From NCBI GenBank assembly GCA_036490475.1, contig DASXDT010000006.1:1-64000 (forward strand): a DNA stretch of 64,000 nt, read 5' to 3'. The stretch is from Candidatus Tumulicola sp. Its GTDB lineage: Bacteria > Vulcanimicrobiota > Vulcanimicrobiia > Vulcanimicrobiales > Vulcanimicrobiaceae. The notes below the pieces were generated by a model. That model did not search any database, was not told the origin of the DNA, and worked only from the letters and a program-made list of their open reading frames with translations. How positions within the stretch are numbered: the stretch's first letter is position 1; each line of letters starts with the position of its first letter. This document shows, in pieces, positions 1 through 8,281 of this stretch. The translations under genes were made by a program, and so were the position numbers.

Positions 1-448
1 AGCCTTGAGAGGCCATTACGGTTGCGATCACCCTCAAATTCGCAGGCGTCGCCTCAGCGTCGCTTCCCTCGAAAAAATCCGGACGAGCCGGGCGGACGTA
101 CCGCAATCCAAAATCGGCCAGCGGAAAGTCTCCGAGCCGGAGAATGGTCGAAACCTCCAAAAAATCCAGTTTATTCGCCACGACGCTAGCGCGCGGCTTC
201 GGTAACGTGTTGCCGGGAATATCTCGAAGCACCGTCATTACCGCGACGCCGTCGTCCGTCCGGACGAGAACTCGGAGTAATTCGCGCGAAGGGTGAGTAA
301 AAATCGTTGAGTTGTCTTCAAACGTAAACGCGATATACGCCGGATATGGTAAGACGTTTACAGCTCGCTGCATTCGCTCGAAGACACACGTCGCGACGCA
401 CTGTGTGGGAGCCGGCACGGGCGAGGCCGGCGGGGCAAGGATCGGCAT
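1..448 (-). CDS. Hypothetical protein, N-terminal part (runs off left edge)
   Basis: A frame stays open from an ATG at 448 to the window edge (149 codons, no stop). The next in-frame upstream codons include TAA, so this ATG is the first possible start. The visible protein begins MPILAPPASPVPAPTQ, then shows alternating hydrophobic stretches (for example the YPAYIAFTFED region) that look like beta-strands. No recognised motif or clear signal peptide is visible. It lies 40 bp downstream of the tRNA-Leu on the same strand and could be co-transcribed with it. Function unknown. Confidence 0.55.
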   Translation of the reverse strand, partial: MPILAPPASPVPAPTQCVATCVFERMQRAVNVLPYPAYIAFTFEDNSTIFTHPSRELLRVLVRTDDGVAVMTVLRDIPGNTLPKPRASVVANKLDFLEVSTILRLGDFPLADFGLRYVRPARPDFFEGSDAEATPANLRVIATVMASQG

Positions 449-488
449 AACTTACACCATACGCTATATCTGTATCAATAAAGATTCC

Positions 489-795
489 TGGGATGGCCGG
501 GACTCGAACCCGGACGCCCTTTCGGGCTGCAGATTTTCGCACCACTTCGGCTTTCGCCGCCGCAACGTATTGCGTTCGTGGTCCGGACTGTGCCTTGACC
601 GTGTGAACGATTCGTTCAGGTAGGCCGCGCCCGTCCAGTCTCTACACCTTCCCGTTTTACACGGGCTTGGCTCGGCGTCGTCACGTCACGCGACAGAGAG
701 TTCGCCGAATTTGAGCGCATCCCGCAAGCAGTTTCCCGGCTTGCGGCTCAACGTTAGGTTAAGTCTGCTGTGTCTACCGATTCCACCACCATCCC
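489..795 (-). tRNA. tRNA-Leu(UAA) interrupted by a group I intron
   Basis: Exon 1 is 795-761 and exon 2 is 537-489. Spliced together they give an 84-nt class II tRNA: acceptor GGGATGG/CCATCCC, D arm, anticodon stem GCAGA/TCTGC with loop CTTAAAA (anticodon UAA), long variable arm GCCC-GAAA-GGGC, T arm CCGGG-TTCGAGT-CCCGG and discriminator A. CCA is not encoded. The intron (538-760) splits the anticodon between U34 and A35, the same position as in cyanobacterial and plastid tRNA-Leu(UAA). The tRNA 5' end is only 4 bp after the upstream same-strand CDS, which suggests co-transcription. I first considered tmRNA for this region, but the complete tRNA halves rule it out. Confidence 0.96.
538..760 (-). 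ncRNA. Group I self-splicing intron (cyanobacterial tRNA-Leu, IC3-like)
   Basis: The 223-nt intron begins after U34 and ends with the invariant terminal G. Visible core elements in order: the GTTGAGCC guide region, whose GAG can pair with CUU of exon 1 to give the U-G splice-site wobble; P2 hairpin CCGCAAGC/GCTTGCGG; a P-like element CTCAAATTCGGCGAA; a Q-like element GCCGAGCCAAGCCC that pairs with it to form P4; P6 CCCGT/ACGGG; an R-like element GTAGAGACTGGACGG; an S-like element AAGGCACAGTCC; and a P9-type helix GGACCAC/GTGGT. Element order and wording closely follow the cyanobacterial tRNA-Leu intron as I know it. There is no endonuclease ORF. Confidence 0.93.
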
Positions 796-799
796 ACGA

Positions 800-1042
800 T
801 TATTGTTCGTAATGCTCCACGACTTCTTCGGTGCGCAAATGCGCGACCGACGGGTCTTGCCCGGCGTCGCGACGTGCGCGCCGTTGACGCAATAAATCCC
901 AAAACCGGTCGAGCTGTACTTCGAGTGCCTCGAGCCGACCGCGATCCTCATCGGATAGCTTGCCGTTCTCTCCGTGCTCGAGCAGCGCGTGCTCTTCGGT
1001 GACCAAGCTCGCGATGTGATCGCGAATCTGCGTATCGTCCAT
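800..1042 (-). CDS. DUF2630 family small protein
   Basis: An 80-residue acidic, helical protein. It matches the pattern of the DUF2630 family: an N-terminal MDDTQIRDHIASLVTEEH helix, a central LEALEVQLDRFWDLLRQRR segment (about residues 38-56) and a conserved tail ending in EEVVEHY. Molecular function of the family is not known. It is the last protein gene of the hrcA-led minus-strand run and ends 4 bp before the tRNA-Leu. The family call rests on recalled sequence pattern only. Confidence 0.8.
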   Translation of the reverse strand: MDDTQIRDHIASLVTEEHALLEHGENGKLSDEDRGRLEALEVQLDRFWDLLRQRRARRDAGQDPSVAHLRTEEVVEHYEQ

Positions 1043-1078
1043 TCCGGGGTGTCCTTTCGTCGCCAGGTCGTGTGTGCG

Positions 1079-2014
1079 TCAGCGCCCGCCGGCTCCTTCT
1101 GCTTCTGCCCGCTCGACTCGGTCGAGCAACACGCCCAAGAGTAAGTCCCAACGCGACGCAACCGAAAATCGTGCCTCGAGCAATTCCAAGGCCGTGTCCA
1201 GGATGACGATGCCGGCCGGCAAGATGTCGGCTCGCTGAACGCGCATGCCCCGCATCCGCTTACGGCGGTCGAGATCGAGCGAGCACAACCGCCGCAGCAC
1301 GCGTTGCAAATCGGCGCGCGATAAATCGACCACATCGTGCCCCATCAGACCACCACGGGCGATCGCGCCTGCGGTGGACGCCGAGCCACCCACGAGTGCC
1401 ACCTTCGCACCTCGCTCGAAACCGCGTAACGGTTCCAAAGCAACCCGCGCCAGCGCGCGAGCACGTTCGATCGCCGCTGCCGGCACTGGACCGGTCCGGC
1501 CATTCAGCTCGGGGACCGCCTCGGTCAAGACGACCGCCCCGATCTCGCACGAAACGACTGCGTCCGGCTCGATCCCAGTACCGATGGCGAACTCGGTGCT
1601 GCCGCCACCCGAATCGACAACGCCGATTCGCTCGCCTGGAATCGGCCGCACGGCCGCTGCGGCACCGCGATACGCCGCGCGCGCCTCTTCCGGCCCGCTC
1701 AGGACGTCCATCCGCACGCCAAACCGCTCGCGCACCAACTCGAGAAAGAGGGTGGCGTTGTCGGCTCGCCGCACCGCGCTCGTGGTAACGGCCCACAACC
1801 GGTCGTAGCGGCCGGCCAACTCGCGATGCAGCCGGTCGAGAGCCCGCAACGTGCGAGCGATCGCTTCGGGGCGCAAATCGCCGGTGCGGCCGAGGCCTTC
1901 GCCTATTCGAGTGCCGATCGAACGCGCAAAGGGAACGCGAATGCTGTCGGTGTCATAATCTGCCAGCAGGCCGCGCGTGGAGTTGGTGCCGACGGATAGG
2001 ACGGCGCCGGTCAC
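1079..2014 (-). CDS. Ppx/GppA family phosphatase (exopolyphosphatase-like)
   Basis: A 311-residue protein of the ASKHA-fold Ppx/GppA family, whose members hydrolyse inorganic polyphosphate or pppGpp. Visible motifs are the N-terminal phosphate-1 loop around VGTNSTRGLLADYD (residues 8-21, with TNST where GSNS is typical), TSAVRRADN (78-86), SGPEEARAAYRG (106-117) and the phosphate-2 loop DSGGGSTEF (134-142). Length fits the short single-module class without the C-terminal HD domain. It starts at GTG, 3 bp after the preceding gene's stop. Sequence alone does not separate polyP from pppGpp hydrolysis. Confidence 0.88.
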   Translation of the reverse strand: MTGAVLSVGTNSTRGLLADYDTDSIRVPFARSIGTRIGEGLGRTGDLRPEAIARTLRALDRLHRELAGRYDRLWAVTTSAVRRADNATLFLELVRERFGVRMDVLSGPEEARAAYRGAAAAVRPIPGERIGVVDSGGGSTEFAIGTGIEPDAVVSCEIGAVVLTEAVPELNGRTGPVPAAAIERARALARVALEPLRGFERGAKVALVGGSASTAGAIARGGLMGHDVVDLSRADLQRVLRRLCSLDLDRRKRMRGMRVQRADILPAGIVILDTALELLEARFSVASRWDLLLGVLLDRVERAEAEGAGGR

Positions 2015-2017
2015 CCG

Positions 2018-2374
2018 CTATGACTCGTGTTGGGAGCGAAAGACTTGGGCGCGTCGTTTCTTATGCAAAAAGTGACGCTGGGCCGACGGAACCCCATCGC
2101 GTTCGTCCCACTCTTGCGTGCTTTGCAGATAGGCCGCGATACGCTCGTCGAGCACTTCATCGCTGATTTGCGGCACCAGAACGACGACCGGACGACGGCC
2201 GCTCTTGCGAACTTCGAAGTTCAGCTCGGTGCGGCGCAGAAGCGACTGCTGGTATTTTGCGCGATGCGCTTCGACGTCGGCGGACGGCGCGGTGGCGAGG
2301 TCGCCGCTGCCAAGGCGCACCGTGGCACCGTAGGAGTTCAGGTTGATGACGATTCCGGCGGCCGGTTCGCTCAC
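2018..2374 (-). CDS. Small basic protein with S1-like N-terminus
   Basis: A 118-residue protein. Residues 7-35 (GIVINLNSYGATVRLGSGDLA and following) resemble the first strands of an S1/OB RNA-binding fold. The C-terminal third is a charged helix rich in Lys/Arg (RHFLHKKRRAQVF). It overlaps the upstream ftsB-like gene by 4 bp (ATGA), which implies translational coupling. A role in RNA or ribosome binding is inference from the fold resemblance; I do not recognise a named family with certainty. Confidence 0.6.
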   Translation of the reverse strand: MSEPAAGIVINLNSYGATVRLGSGDLATAPSADVEAHRAKYQQSLLRRTELNFEVRKSGRRPVVVLVPQISDEVLDERIAAYLQSTQEWDERDGVPSAQRHFLHKKRRAQVFRSQHES

Positions 2375-2691
2375 GGAGTGGTCGACGGCGCCGGGCTCAC
2401 AAAAACGATCGCCTCGTTCGCACGAACCAGACGCAGCCGGTCGTGAATCTCAGGGATGGCGCCCAGCGGGTCTTGCAGCCGGCGGATTTCAGCACGCTGC
2501 GCCCCCTGGTGTTTTTGCATCGTAGCGACCTGCGCCCGAATCGATGCGAGCTTCCGGCTCATCGCGACGTTCTCGGCGATGGCCCGCGCGAACTGAATGC
2601 CGACCAGCACGATGATCAACACGGCGATGGTCAGCGCGCCGACGCGGCCGCACCAACGAACGAATTGCCGAAACGGATTGGTGCGCTTCAC
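2371..2691 (-). CDS. FtsB/DivIC-like septum formation initiator protein
   Basis: A 106-residue bitopic membrane protein: a short basic cytoplasmic N-terminus, one transmembrane helix (about residues 14-38, VGALTIAVLIIVLVGIQF) and a periplasmic coiled coil (residues about 40-80) followed by a short tail. This is the architecture of FtsB/DivIC cell-division proteins, which link FtsL and FtsQ in the divisome. I chose the GTG at 2691 because it overlaps the accA stop as GTGA, like other junctions in this operon. An ATG at 2727 would add 12 residues inside accA. FtsL and FtsQ are not in the window. Confidence 0.72.
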   Translation of the reverse strand: MKRTNPFRQFVRWCGRVGALTIAVLIIVLVGIQFARAIAENVAMSRKLASIRAQVATMQKHQGAQRAEIRRLQDPLGAIPEIHDRLRLVRANEAIVFVSPAPSTTP

Positions 2692-3671
2692 GAGGCGCCC
2701 GCTACCGGATCGAGCGAGCGAGCCCATTGGCCGATGGCGCGGTATTTATCGTAGCGGCGGTCGAGGAGTTCAGCCGGCGGCAACGGCGCGAGGAGCGAGA
2801 GCGCGGCGGAGACAGTCGACCAGACGCGCTCGATCACGGCGTTCGTATCTCGATGCGCGCCGCCGAGTGGTTCGGGAACGATGTCGTCGACGATTCCAAA
2901 CTGTTGCAAGTCCTGTGCGGTTAACTTCAACCGTTGCGCGGCTTCTTCCGCCTTGCCGGCGTCCGACCACAGAATCGCTGCGCAGCCTTCGGGCGACGCG
3001 ACCGAATAGATGCTGTGCTCGAGCATCAGAACGCGGTCGGCAATGGCTAATGCCAATGCACCGCCCGAGCCGCCTTCGCCGATAACGGTGGCGACGATCG
3101 GTACGCGCGCGATCGTAAATTCGTGCAAGCACATTGCGATAGCTTCGGACTGAGCATGCTCTTCCGACGTAATCCCGGGATCGGCACCCTTCGTATCGAC
3201 CAGCGTAACGATCGGCACCGAGAGACGCGACGCCAAGGCCGCGAGACGGCGAACTTTGCGATAACCTTCGGGCGCCGGCATGCCGAAATTGCGCTGAAGA
3301 TTCTCTTTGGTATCGCGCCCGCGTTGCTGTCCGATCGCCATCACCGGACGGCCGTGCAACAGTGCGAAACCGCCGACGATCGAGGGGTCGTCCCGGAATT
3401 GCCGATCGCCGTGCAGCTCGTCAAAGCGGTCGAGGCGCTCGATGTATTCCAACGCGGTCGGGCGACTCGGATGCCGCGCCATGTTGACTTTTTCCCATGG
3501 CGTCAGCGAGCCGAAGACTTCGTTCTGAATCGTCCGGTATTTTGTTTCCAGCGCGGCGATCTCGGCCGACATATCGACCGGTTGCGTCGCGTTGGCGGCG
3601 CGGATCTCGTCGATGCGGCGCTCGAGTTCGACCAAACCGCGTTCGCGCTCGACGATCACGTTGTTGCTCAT
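2688..3671 (-). CDS. accA: Acetyl-CoA carboxylase carboxyltransferase subunit alpha
   Basis: The 327-residue AccA pairs with AccD to transfer the carboxyl group from carboxybiotin to acetyl-CoA, giving malonyl-CoA for fatty-acid synthesis. Visible features are the N-terminal helical segment LERRIDEIRA, then NMARHPSRPTALEYIERL, DTKGADPGITSEEHAQSEAI and the glycine-rich oxyanion region IGEGGSGGALALA, followed by SVASPEGCAAILW. The start at 3671 overlaps the accD stop by 4 bp (ATGA). The frame stays open further upstream, but that part is antisense-like noise inside accD. The carrier-like domain and accC lie 60 kb away at the other end of the window. Confidence 0.96.
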   Translation of the reverse strand: MSNNVIVERERGLVELERRIDEIRAANATQPVDMSAEIAALETKYRTIQNEVFGSLTPWEKVNMARHPSRPTALEYIERLDRFDELHGDRQFRDDPSIVGGFALLHGRPVMAIGQQRGRDTKENLQRNFGMPAPEGYRKVRRLAALASRLSVPIVTLVDTKGADPGITSEEHAQSEAIAMCLHEFTIARVPIVATVIGEGGSGGALALAIADRVLMLEHSIYSVASPEGCAAILWSDAGKAEEAAQRLKLTAQDLQQFGIVDDIVPEPLGGAHRDTNAVIERVWSTVSAALSLLAPLPPAELLDRRYDKYRAIGQWARSLDPVAGAS

Positions 3672-4510
3672 CGTGCCACCGGCTTGGCGTATTCCAGCAG
3701 GCGCATCAGCGTCGCCTTGACGTTCTGTCGCTCGACCACCATGTCGATGGCGCCCTTTTCCAATAGAAACTCGGCCGTTTGAAATTGATCCGGAAGCTTT
3801 TGGCGAATCGTCTGTTCGATCACGCGCCGGCCGGCAAACCCAATCACGGCACGCGATTCGGCGATGACGACGTCGGACTGAAACGCAAACGAGGCCGAGA
3901 CGCCACCGGTGGTCGGATCGGTCAATACCGTCACGAAGAAATTGCCGGCCGCGCCAAAACGCGAAACGGCCGCGCTGGTCTTCGCCATCTGCGCCAAGGC
4001 CAGCATGCCTTCTTCCATGCGCGCGCCGCCCGATGCCGTAAACACGATGCAGGGCACGCTTCGACGCAGCGATTCTTCCAACAGCAACGCGATACGCTCT
4101 CCGACCACGCTCCCCATGGTGCCGCCACGGAAATGGAAATCCATCACGCCTAGTCCGACTTCGAATTCGCCGATATTGCCGAATCCGCAAACGACCGCTT
4201 CGACCAATCCGCTTTTTTCGCGATCGGCTTCGAGTTTATCGGGATAGGAACGGCGGTCGACCCAATCGAGCGGATCGGCGGGAGTGATGTCGGCGCCGAT
4301 TTCGACGAATTCGCCGTCGATTAACGACGCGATTCGATCGTAGGCCGACATACGAAAGTGGTACTTGCAGCGCGGACAGACGAACGCATTTGCAGCGAGA
4401 TCCCGGCGGTACACCACCTCACCGCAGTTCGGGCACTTCGACCACACCGCGACATCTTGCGTGCGGCCGTTGCGACGGTTGGAGAGCCACTCCGGCATCG
4501 ACATCGGCAC
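3668..4510 (-). CDS. accD: Acetyl-CoA carboxylase carboxyltransferase subunit beta
   Basis: The 280-residue AccD is the zinc-containing partner of AccA. The N-terminal zinc ribbon is clear (CPNCGEVVYRRDL then CPRCKYHF, residues about 26-52), followed by the crotonase-fold domain with DFHFRGGTMGSVVGE and the oxyanion-hole region TASGGARMEEG. The outermost start is GTG at 4510; ATG codons at 4504 and 4498 are equally plausible because no clear Shine-Dalgarno sequence decides between them. It is coupled to accA by a 4-bp overlap, so the heterotetramer subunits are probably made in equal amounts. Confidence 0.96.
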   Translation of the reverse strand: MPMSMPEWLSNRRNGRTQDVAVWSKCPNCGEVVYRRDLAANAFVCPRCKYHFRMSAYDRIASLIDGEFVEIGADITPADPLDWVDRRSYPDKLEADREKSGLVEAVVCGFGNIGEFEVGLGVMDFHFRGGTMGSVVGERIALLLEESLRRSVPCIVFTASGGARMEEGMLALAQMAKTSAAVSRFGAAGNFFVTVLTDPTTGGVSASFAFQSDVVIAESRAVIGFAGRRVIEQTIRQKLPDQFQTAEFLLEKGAIDMVVERQNVKATLMRLLEYAKPVAR

Positions 4511-4514
4511 AGCG

Positions 4515-5231
4515 CTAAGGAGCGCCGGCGTGCCGCAGCCGTCCGAGATAGAGTTTGCGCAGTTGCTTCAAATAATTGAAAATCTCGTTTTGATTGAGCT
4601 TCGACTCGCCGACGATGCGATCCGTAAACGTGTATGGGACTTCCAGCACCTTGCCGTACTTGCCCTTGACGATGACTTCGAGTCCGATCTTGAAACCGAT
4701 CGGATCCAGCGTGATTCCATCGAGTGCCTCGCGACGCACCAAGAGATAACCGCTCGTAACATCTTTGACGCCGGTGAGTGGGCGCGCCAGCCAGCAAGCG
4801 ATGCGGGACGTAACGATGCGCCGTTTTGGCCAATTCGCGATACCGCCGCCCGGCACGTACCGGCTGCCGACCGCAAGCCCGTATTTGCCCGACTCGAGCG
4901 CCGCGACCATTTTTGGCAAAGCGCCGACATCGTGGCTGAAGTCTGCGTCCATCGCACCAAGTGCGACCGATTCGGGGCGGGCAGCTTTCCAGCCGTCGAT
5001 GACACCCGATGACAGACCCATTTTGCCGGGACGATGAAGGCATTTCACCGGCAGTTCGTGCGATAAGCGGTCGACGATTGCACCCGTCCCATCGGGAGAG
5101 TTGTCGTCGACTACCACGATCTCACCGTCTAGCCCATTCGCACGGAATGCTTCGCCAAGGGTCCGGAGCAGTTTTTCGATGCCACCGGCCTCGTTGTACG
5201 TTGGGATGACGATTGTAAACGGCAACGCCAT
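4515..5231 (-). CDS. Polyprenol monophosphomannose synthase-like GT2 glycosyltransferase
   Basis: A 238-residue GT-A glycosyltransferase resembling dolichol-phosphate mannose synthase, which charges a polyprenyl phosphate with a sugar at the inner membrane. It shows IVIPTYNEAGGIEKLL (residues 7-22), VVVDDNSPDGTG (about 40-51), the DxD-like MDADFSHD (about 94-101) and AVGSRYVPGGGIANWP. There is no C-terminal membrane domain, so it is the short catalytic-only form. The ATG at 5231 gives the usual N-terminus; the open frame upstream overlaps rsmE and is not expected to be coding. Sugar specificity cannot be read from the sequence. Confidence 0.87.
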   Translation of the reverse strand: MALPFTIVIPTYNEAGGIEKLLRTLGEAFRANGLDGEIVVVDDNSPDGTGAIVDRLSHELPVKCLHRPGKMGLSSGVIDGWKAARPESVALGAMDADFSHDVGALPKMVAALESGKYGLAVGSRYVPGGGIANWPKRRIVTSRIACWLARPLTGVKDVTSGYLLVRREALDGITLDPIGFKIGLEVIVKGKYGKVLEVPYTFTDRIVGESKLNQNEIFNYLKQLRKLYLGRLRHAGAP

Positions 5232-5262
5232 ATTCGCTCGCGTAAGTACGACAAGGGCGCGT

Positions 5263-6009
5263 TCAGTTCCGGCCCGTCGAAGCGCCAGCGATGGCCTCGA
5301 TAACTGCCAGGAGCGCGAGTGCGGCCGTTTCAGCGCGCAGAATGCGCGGTCCCAGCCACAAGAGTTCGGCGCCGGACTCCGCCGCCGCGTCGGCTTCGGC
5401 GTGGCTGAAGCCGCCTTCGGGGCCGATAACGACGATCGCCGTCCGGGCATCGCGCAACGAAGATCCAAGACGTTCGAGTAGCGGCACGTGCGGCGCCAAT
5501 TCCCACGCGAACAGTGCCGCATCGTACGAACCGAACGCCGATACGACGTCGTCGAAAGAACGAACGGGATCGATCCGGGGTATGTCGAGACGGCCGCATT
5601 GCTGCGCGGCCGCCTCGGCCAGACGCCGCCAACGCTGCAGTTTTTGCTCGCCGCCATCGCGCACGACGCTGCGTTCGGAAGTGAATGGGATCACGGCGCC
5701 GACACCCAGTTCTGTCGCTTTTTCGACGACGTAATCCATTTTCGCACCCTTCGGCACGGCTTGCGCTACATCGACGCGCAACGTTGGCTGCGCTTCGGGT
5801 GCGTGCTTAAATTTCAGCGACGCGTACAAGCGGCCCGAATCTTCAACAAGTTCGGCGTCGAATAACGTACCGGCGGAATCGACGATTTCCAGCGCGTCAC
5901 CTTGGCGCAGGCGAAGCACGTTGGCGATTTTATGTGCGTCGCTGCCGGCGAGTTCGACGGACGATCCGACGCGGTGGGCTCCCGGCACGAAAAACCGTCG
6001 GGCGGGCAT
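5263..6009 (-). CDS. rsmE: 16S rRNA (uracil1498-N3)-methyltransferase
   Basis: A 248-residue SPOUT-fold methyltransferase that modifies U1498 of 16S rRNA. The N-terminal PUA-like domain is followed by the trefoil-knot SAM site: VIGPEGGFSHAEADAA (about residues 198-213) and LGPRILRAETAALALLAVIEA (about 220-240). The ATG overlaps the dnaJ stop by one base (TAATG), so translation is likely coupled. A dnaJ-rsmE pair is a familiar bacterial arrangement. Confidence 0.94.
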   Translation of the reverse strand: MPARRFFVPGAHRVGSSVELAGSDAHKIANVLRLRQGDALEIVDSAGTLFDAELVEDSGRLYASLKFKHAPEAQPTLRVDVAQAVPKGAKMDYVVEKATELGVGAVIPFTSERSVVRDGGEQKLQRWRRLAEAAAQQCGRLDIPRIDPVRSFDDVVSAFGSYDAALFAWELAPHVPLLERLGSSLRDARTAIVVIGPEGGFSHAEADAAAESGAELLWLGPRILRAETAALALLAVIEAIAGASTGRN

Positions 6010-7115
6010 TACTCCGGGCGGAACGCGTCCTTGACGCGGTCGAAGAACGAGCGCTCCTCGACTTCGTCGCCTTCCTCGCGTGCGTATTCTTCGAGCAGCT
6101 CGCGTTGGCGGCGCGTCAGTTTGGCAGGAACGGCAACGCGGACGGTTACGAAATGGTCGCCACGTTGCGCACCGCGTACGTGCGGCATGCCATGCCCGCG
6201 CACGCGTAGCCTCGTTCCCGTTTGTGTGCCGGCGCCGATCTCGAGCTCGACGTCACCGTCGAGCGACGGCACGAGCACCGTCGCACCCAGTGCCGCTTGG
6301 GCGAAGCCGATCGTGACGTCGACATGCGTGTCGGTGCCTTCGCGACGAAATAACCGGTGACGCGCTACGTTGAAATAGACGTACAAATCGCCGGGCGGTC
6401 CGCCGTTAGTACCGGCCTCGCCGTTTGCACCGATACGGATGCGCGAACCGTCATCGACGCCGGCCGGCACTTGCACGGTTAGACGTCGATCCATTTGACG
6501 ACGCCCGCTACCGGCACATGCGTGACACGGATGTGCGATCGTATGGCCCTCACCGCGGCATTTCGGGCATGTCGTTTGCGTGACCATCTGCCCCAGCGGC
6601 GTGTTTCGCACGACGCGCGCGATGCCGGCGCCACCGCAACGATCGCACGGCGTGACGAGGGTTCCGGGCTCGGCACCACTTCCTCGGCAGACGTCGCATT
6701 GACCGACGTGTTGAAATGCGATCTCGCGACTCGTTCCGCTAAAAGCTTCCTCGAGCGTTATCTGGAGGTCGTAACGAAGATCGGAGCCTCGCTGCGGACC
6801 GGCTTGCCGCGTGCCGGCGCGCGCGTTCCCGAAGAACATATCGAAAATATCGCCGAACGATCCGCCGCCGAAGCCGACATCGGCACCGTTTGGCGCCCCA
6901 GCGCGACCGTAATGATCGTACTGTTCGCGCTTGGCCGGGTCCGACAGCACTTCGTACGCTTCGTTGATGCTCTTGAAGTGCGATTCAGCCGCCGACTTAT
7001 CGTCGGCGACGTCGGGATGATGCGTACGCGCCAGTTGGCGATAGGCCCGCTTAATCTCGTCCCCGGAGGCGTCGCGCCCGACGCCGAGGATTTCGTAATA
7101 GTCGATCGTGGACAT
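6009..7115 (-). CDS. dnaJ: Chaperone protein DnaJ
   Basis: A 368-residue type I Hsp40 that delivers substrates to DnaK and stimulates its ATPase. It has the J domain with HPD at residues 33-35, a Gly/Phe linker ([17 protein letters not shown]), four CxxCxGxG zinc repeats ([32 protein letters not shown]) and the C-terminal substrate-binding domains. It lies 12 bp downstream of hrcA and is probably under CIRCE/HrcA control. GrpE and DnaK, often encoded between hrcA and dnaJ, are absent from this locus. Confidence 0.97.
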   Translation of the reverse strand: MSTIDYYEILGVGRDASGDEIKRAYRQLARTHHPDVADDKSAAESHFKSINEAYEVLSDPAKREQYDHYGRAGAPNGADVGFGGGSFGDIFDMFFGNARAGTRQAGPQRGSDLRYDLQITLEEAFSGTSREIAFQHVGQCDVCRGSGAEPGTLVTPCDRCGGAGIARVVRNTPLGQMVTQTTCPKCRGEGHTIAHPCHACAGSGRRQMDRRLTVQVPAGVDDGSRIRIGANGEAGTNGGPPGDLYVYFNVARHRLFRREGTDTHVDVTIGFAQAALGATVLVPSLDGDVELEIGAGTQTGTRLRVRGHGMPHVRGAQRGDHFVTVRVAVPAKLTRRQRELLEEYAREEGDEVEERSFFDRVKDAFRPE

Positions 7116-7127
7116 GAAAGAAGCGCG

Positions 7128-8177
7128 CTACCTGCCCGTCGCGTCGGAGAGACGCTCGTTTAATGTTTTTGCCGTGCCCGCGGCAAGCGCGACCATCCGT
7201 CCGTACGGCATACGCCTAGGGCCAAGAATCGATAACGTTCCCATGGCATGCGGGCCGAAACGGTACGGCACCGTAACCACCGAAAGGTCGGTGAGTTCGT
7301 CGCTGCCGAGTTCGCGGCCGATCTTCACGCTCACGGATTCGTTCGACATCGCGTCGGCAACGATTTGATACAGCGTCTTCTGCTCTTCGACGATCCGCAA
7401 AATCGAACGCAACTTCCGCAAATCGTGAAACTCGGGTTGATCGAGCAAGTTTTGCGCGCCGGCAGCCGCAATTGGCGGACGATCCGTCGAACGCGCCGAT
7501 GCCAGCGCGGTGATAACGGCGACGCGTAAATCGTCGGCCGCTCCAACTCGTTGCGCTAACTGACCGACGGCAGAGTCGGTGACCTCCAGCAATGGGCGAT
7601 CGGCGAACCGGCCGTTTAGCGCGTTCGACAGTCGCGTGAGATCGTCCGCAAGCAAATCGTCGGACGTTTCGAACAGGCTTTGCGCTGCGACGCCCAGCGT
7701 CGTTACTACGATCGCGACGCCGGTGCGCGGAGACAGCCAGATCAGCTGGATGTGTTTGAACGTTTCCGTTAGTTGATATGGCTTGGTGACGAACGCCAAG
7801 TTATTGGAAAGGCGGCCCAACAGCCGCGTCGTGCTCTCGACCAACTCGTCGAGTTCGTGGCTGGCGTCCCGAAGCTCGTCGTGAATTCGACGTCGGTCCT
7901 CCAAGCTCAACTCTTCGGGGTCCATGAGCCGGTCCACATACTCGCGGTACCCGGCGTCGGATGGAACGCGCCCGGCGGACGTATGCGGTTGAACCAAGTA
8001 ACCGCCTGCCTCTAATTCGGCCATCTCGTTGCGTACTGTCGCGGAGCTCACGCCCAATTGGTACTTCTGTGTAAGCGTTTGCGAGCCGACGGGTTCGGCA
8101 GTCGCGATGTACTCGTAGACCACCGTCGCGAGAATGTAGGCCTTGCGCTTGTCGAGGCCGCCCGGGTCTTCCCTCAT
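7128..8177 (-). CDS. hrcA: Heat-inducible transcription repressor HrcA
   Basis: A 349-residue repressor that binds CIRCE operators and controls chaperone genes. The N-terminal winged helix is clear (LDKRKAYILATVVYEYIATAEPVGSQTL, then SSATVRNEMAELEAGGYLVQPHTSAGRVPSDAGYREYVD; quoted in two pieces of the family signature). The C-terminal GAF-like region has TEFHDL/IVEEQKTLYQIV-type segments. I chose the ATG at 8177, because the open frame extending to 8261 would run through the CIRCE element. First gene of the operon that continues to dnaJ and beyond. Confidence 0.95.
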   Translation of the reverse strand: MREDPGGLDKRKAYILATVVYEYIATAEPVGSQTLTQKYQLGVSSATVRNEMAELEAGGYLVQPHTSAGRVPSDAGYREYVDRLMDPEELSLEDRRRIHDELRDASHELDELVESTTRLLGRLSNNLAFVTKPYQLTETFKHIQLIWLSPRTGVAIVVTTLGVAAQSLFETSDDLLADDLTRLSNALNGRFADRPLLEVTDSAVGQLAQRVGAADDLRVAVITALASARSTDRPPIAAAGAQNLLDQPEFHDLRKLRSILRIVEEQKTLYQIVADAMSNESVSVKIGRELGSDELTDLSVVTVPYRFGPHAMGTLSILGPRRMPYGRMVALAAGTAKTLNERLSDATGR

Positions 8178-8189
8178 AGCCTCATACAA

Positions 8190-8214
8190 TAGCACTCTGG
8201 CAGCCGGAGTGCTA
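8190..8214. promoter_or_regulatory. CIRCE operator (HrcA binding site)
   Basis: Perfect TAGCACTC-N9-GAGTGCTA inverted repeat with the canonical 9-bp spacer; only the outermost T/A pair of the full consensus is missing. It lies 12 bp upstream of the hrcA start and 67 bp upstream of the divergent acetyl-CoA synthetase gene. Autoregulation of hrcA-dnaJ by HrcA follows from established knowledge of the system; an effect on the divergent gene is possible but unproven. Confidence 0.95.
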
Positions 8215-8281
8215 GGACCCAGCTCGGTGGCCGCCCGCCGCCGGAAGGCCGGCGCCCGCACGCTCTGAAAGTTTGCTCGCC

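Noticed and set aside
489-795. tmRNA or a protein gene at the left end
   Set aside because: Spliced halves make a full tRNA-Leu and the middle has group I core elements. The short plus-strand frame at 312-623 and the minus-strand frames at 318-545 and 754-1335 cross tRNA and have no protein-like features.
3672-4190. accA extended upstream (500-codon frame)
   Set aside because: The extra part is out of frame with, and inside, accD; the ATGA overlap at 3671 gives the normal AccA length.
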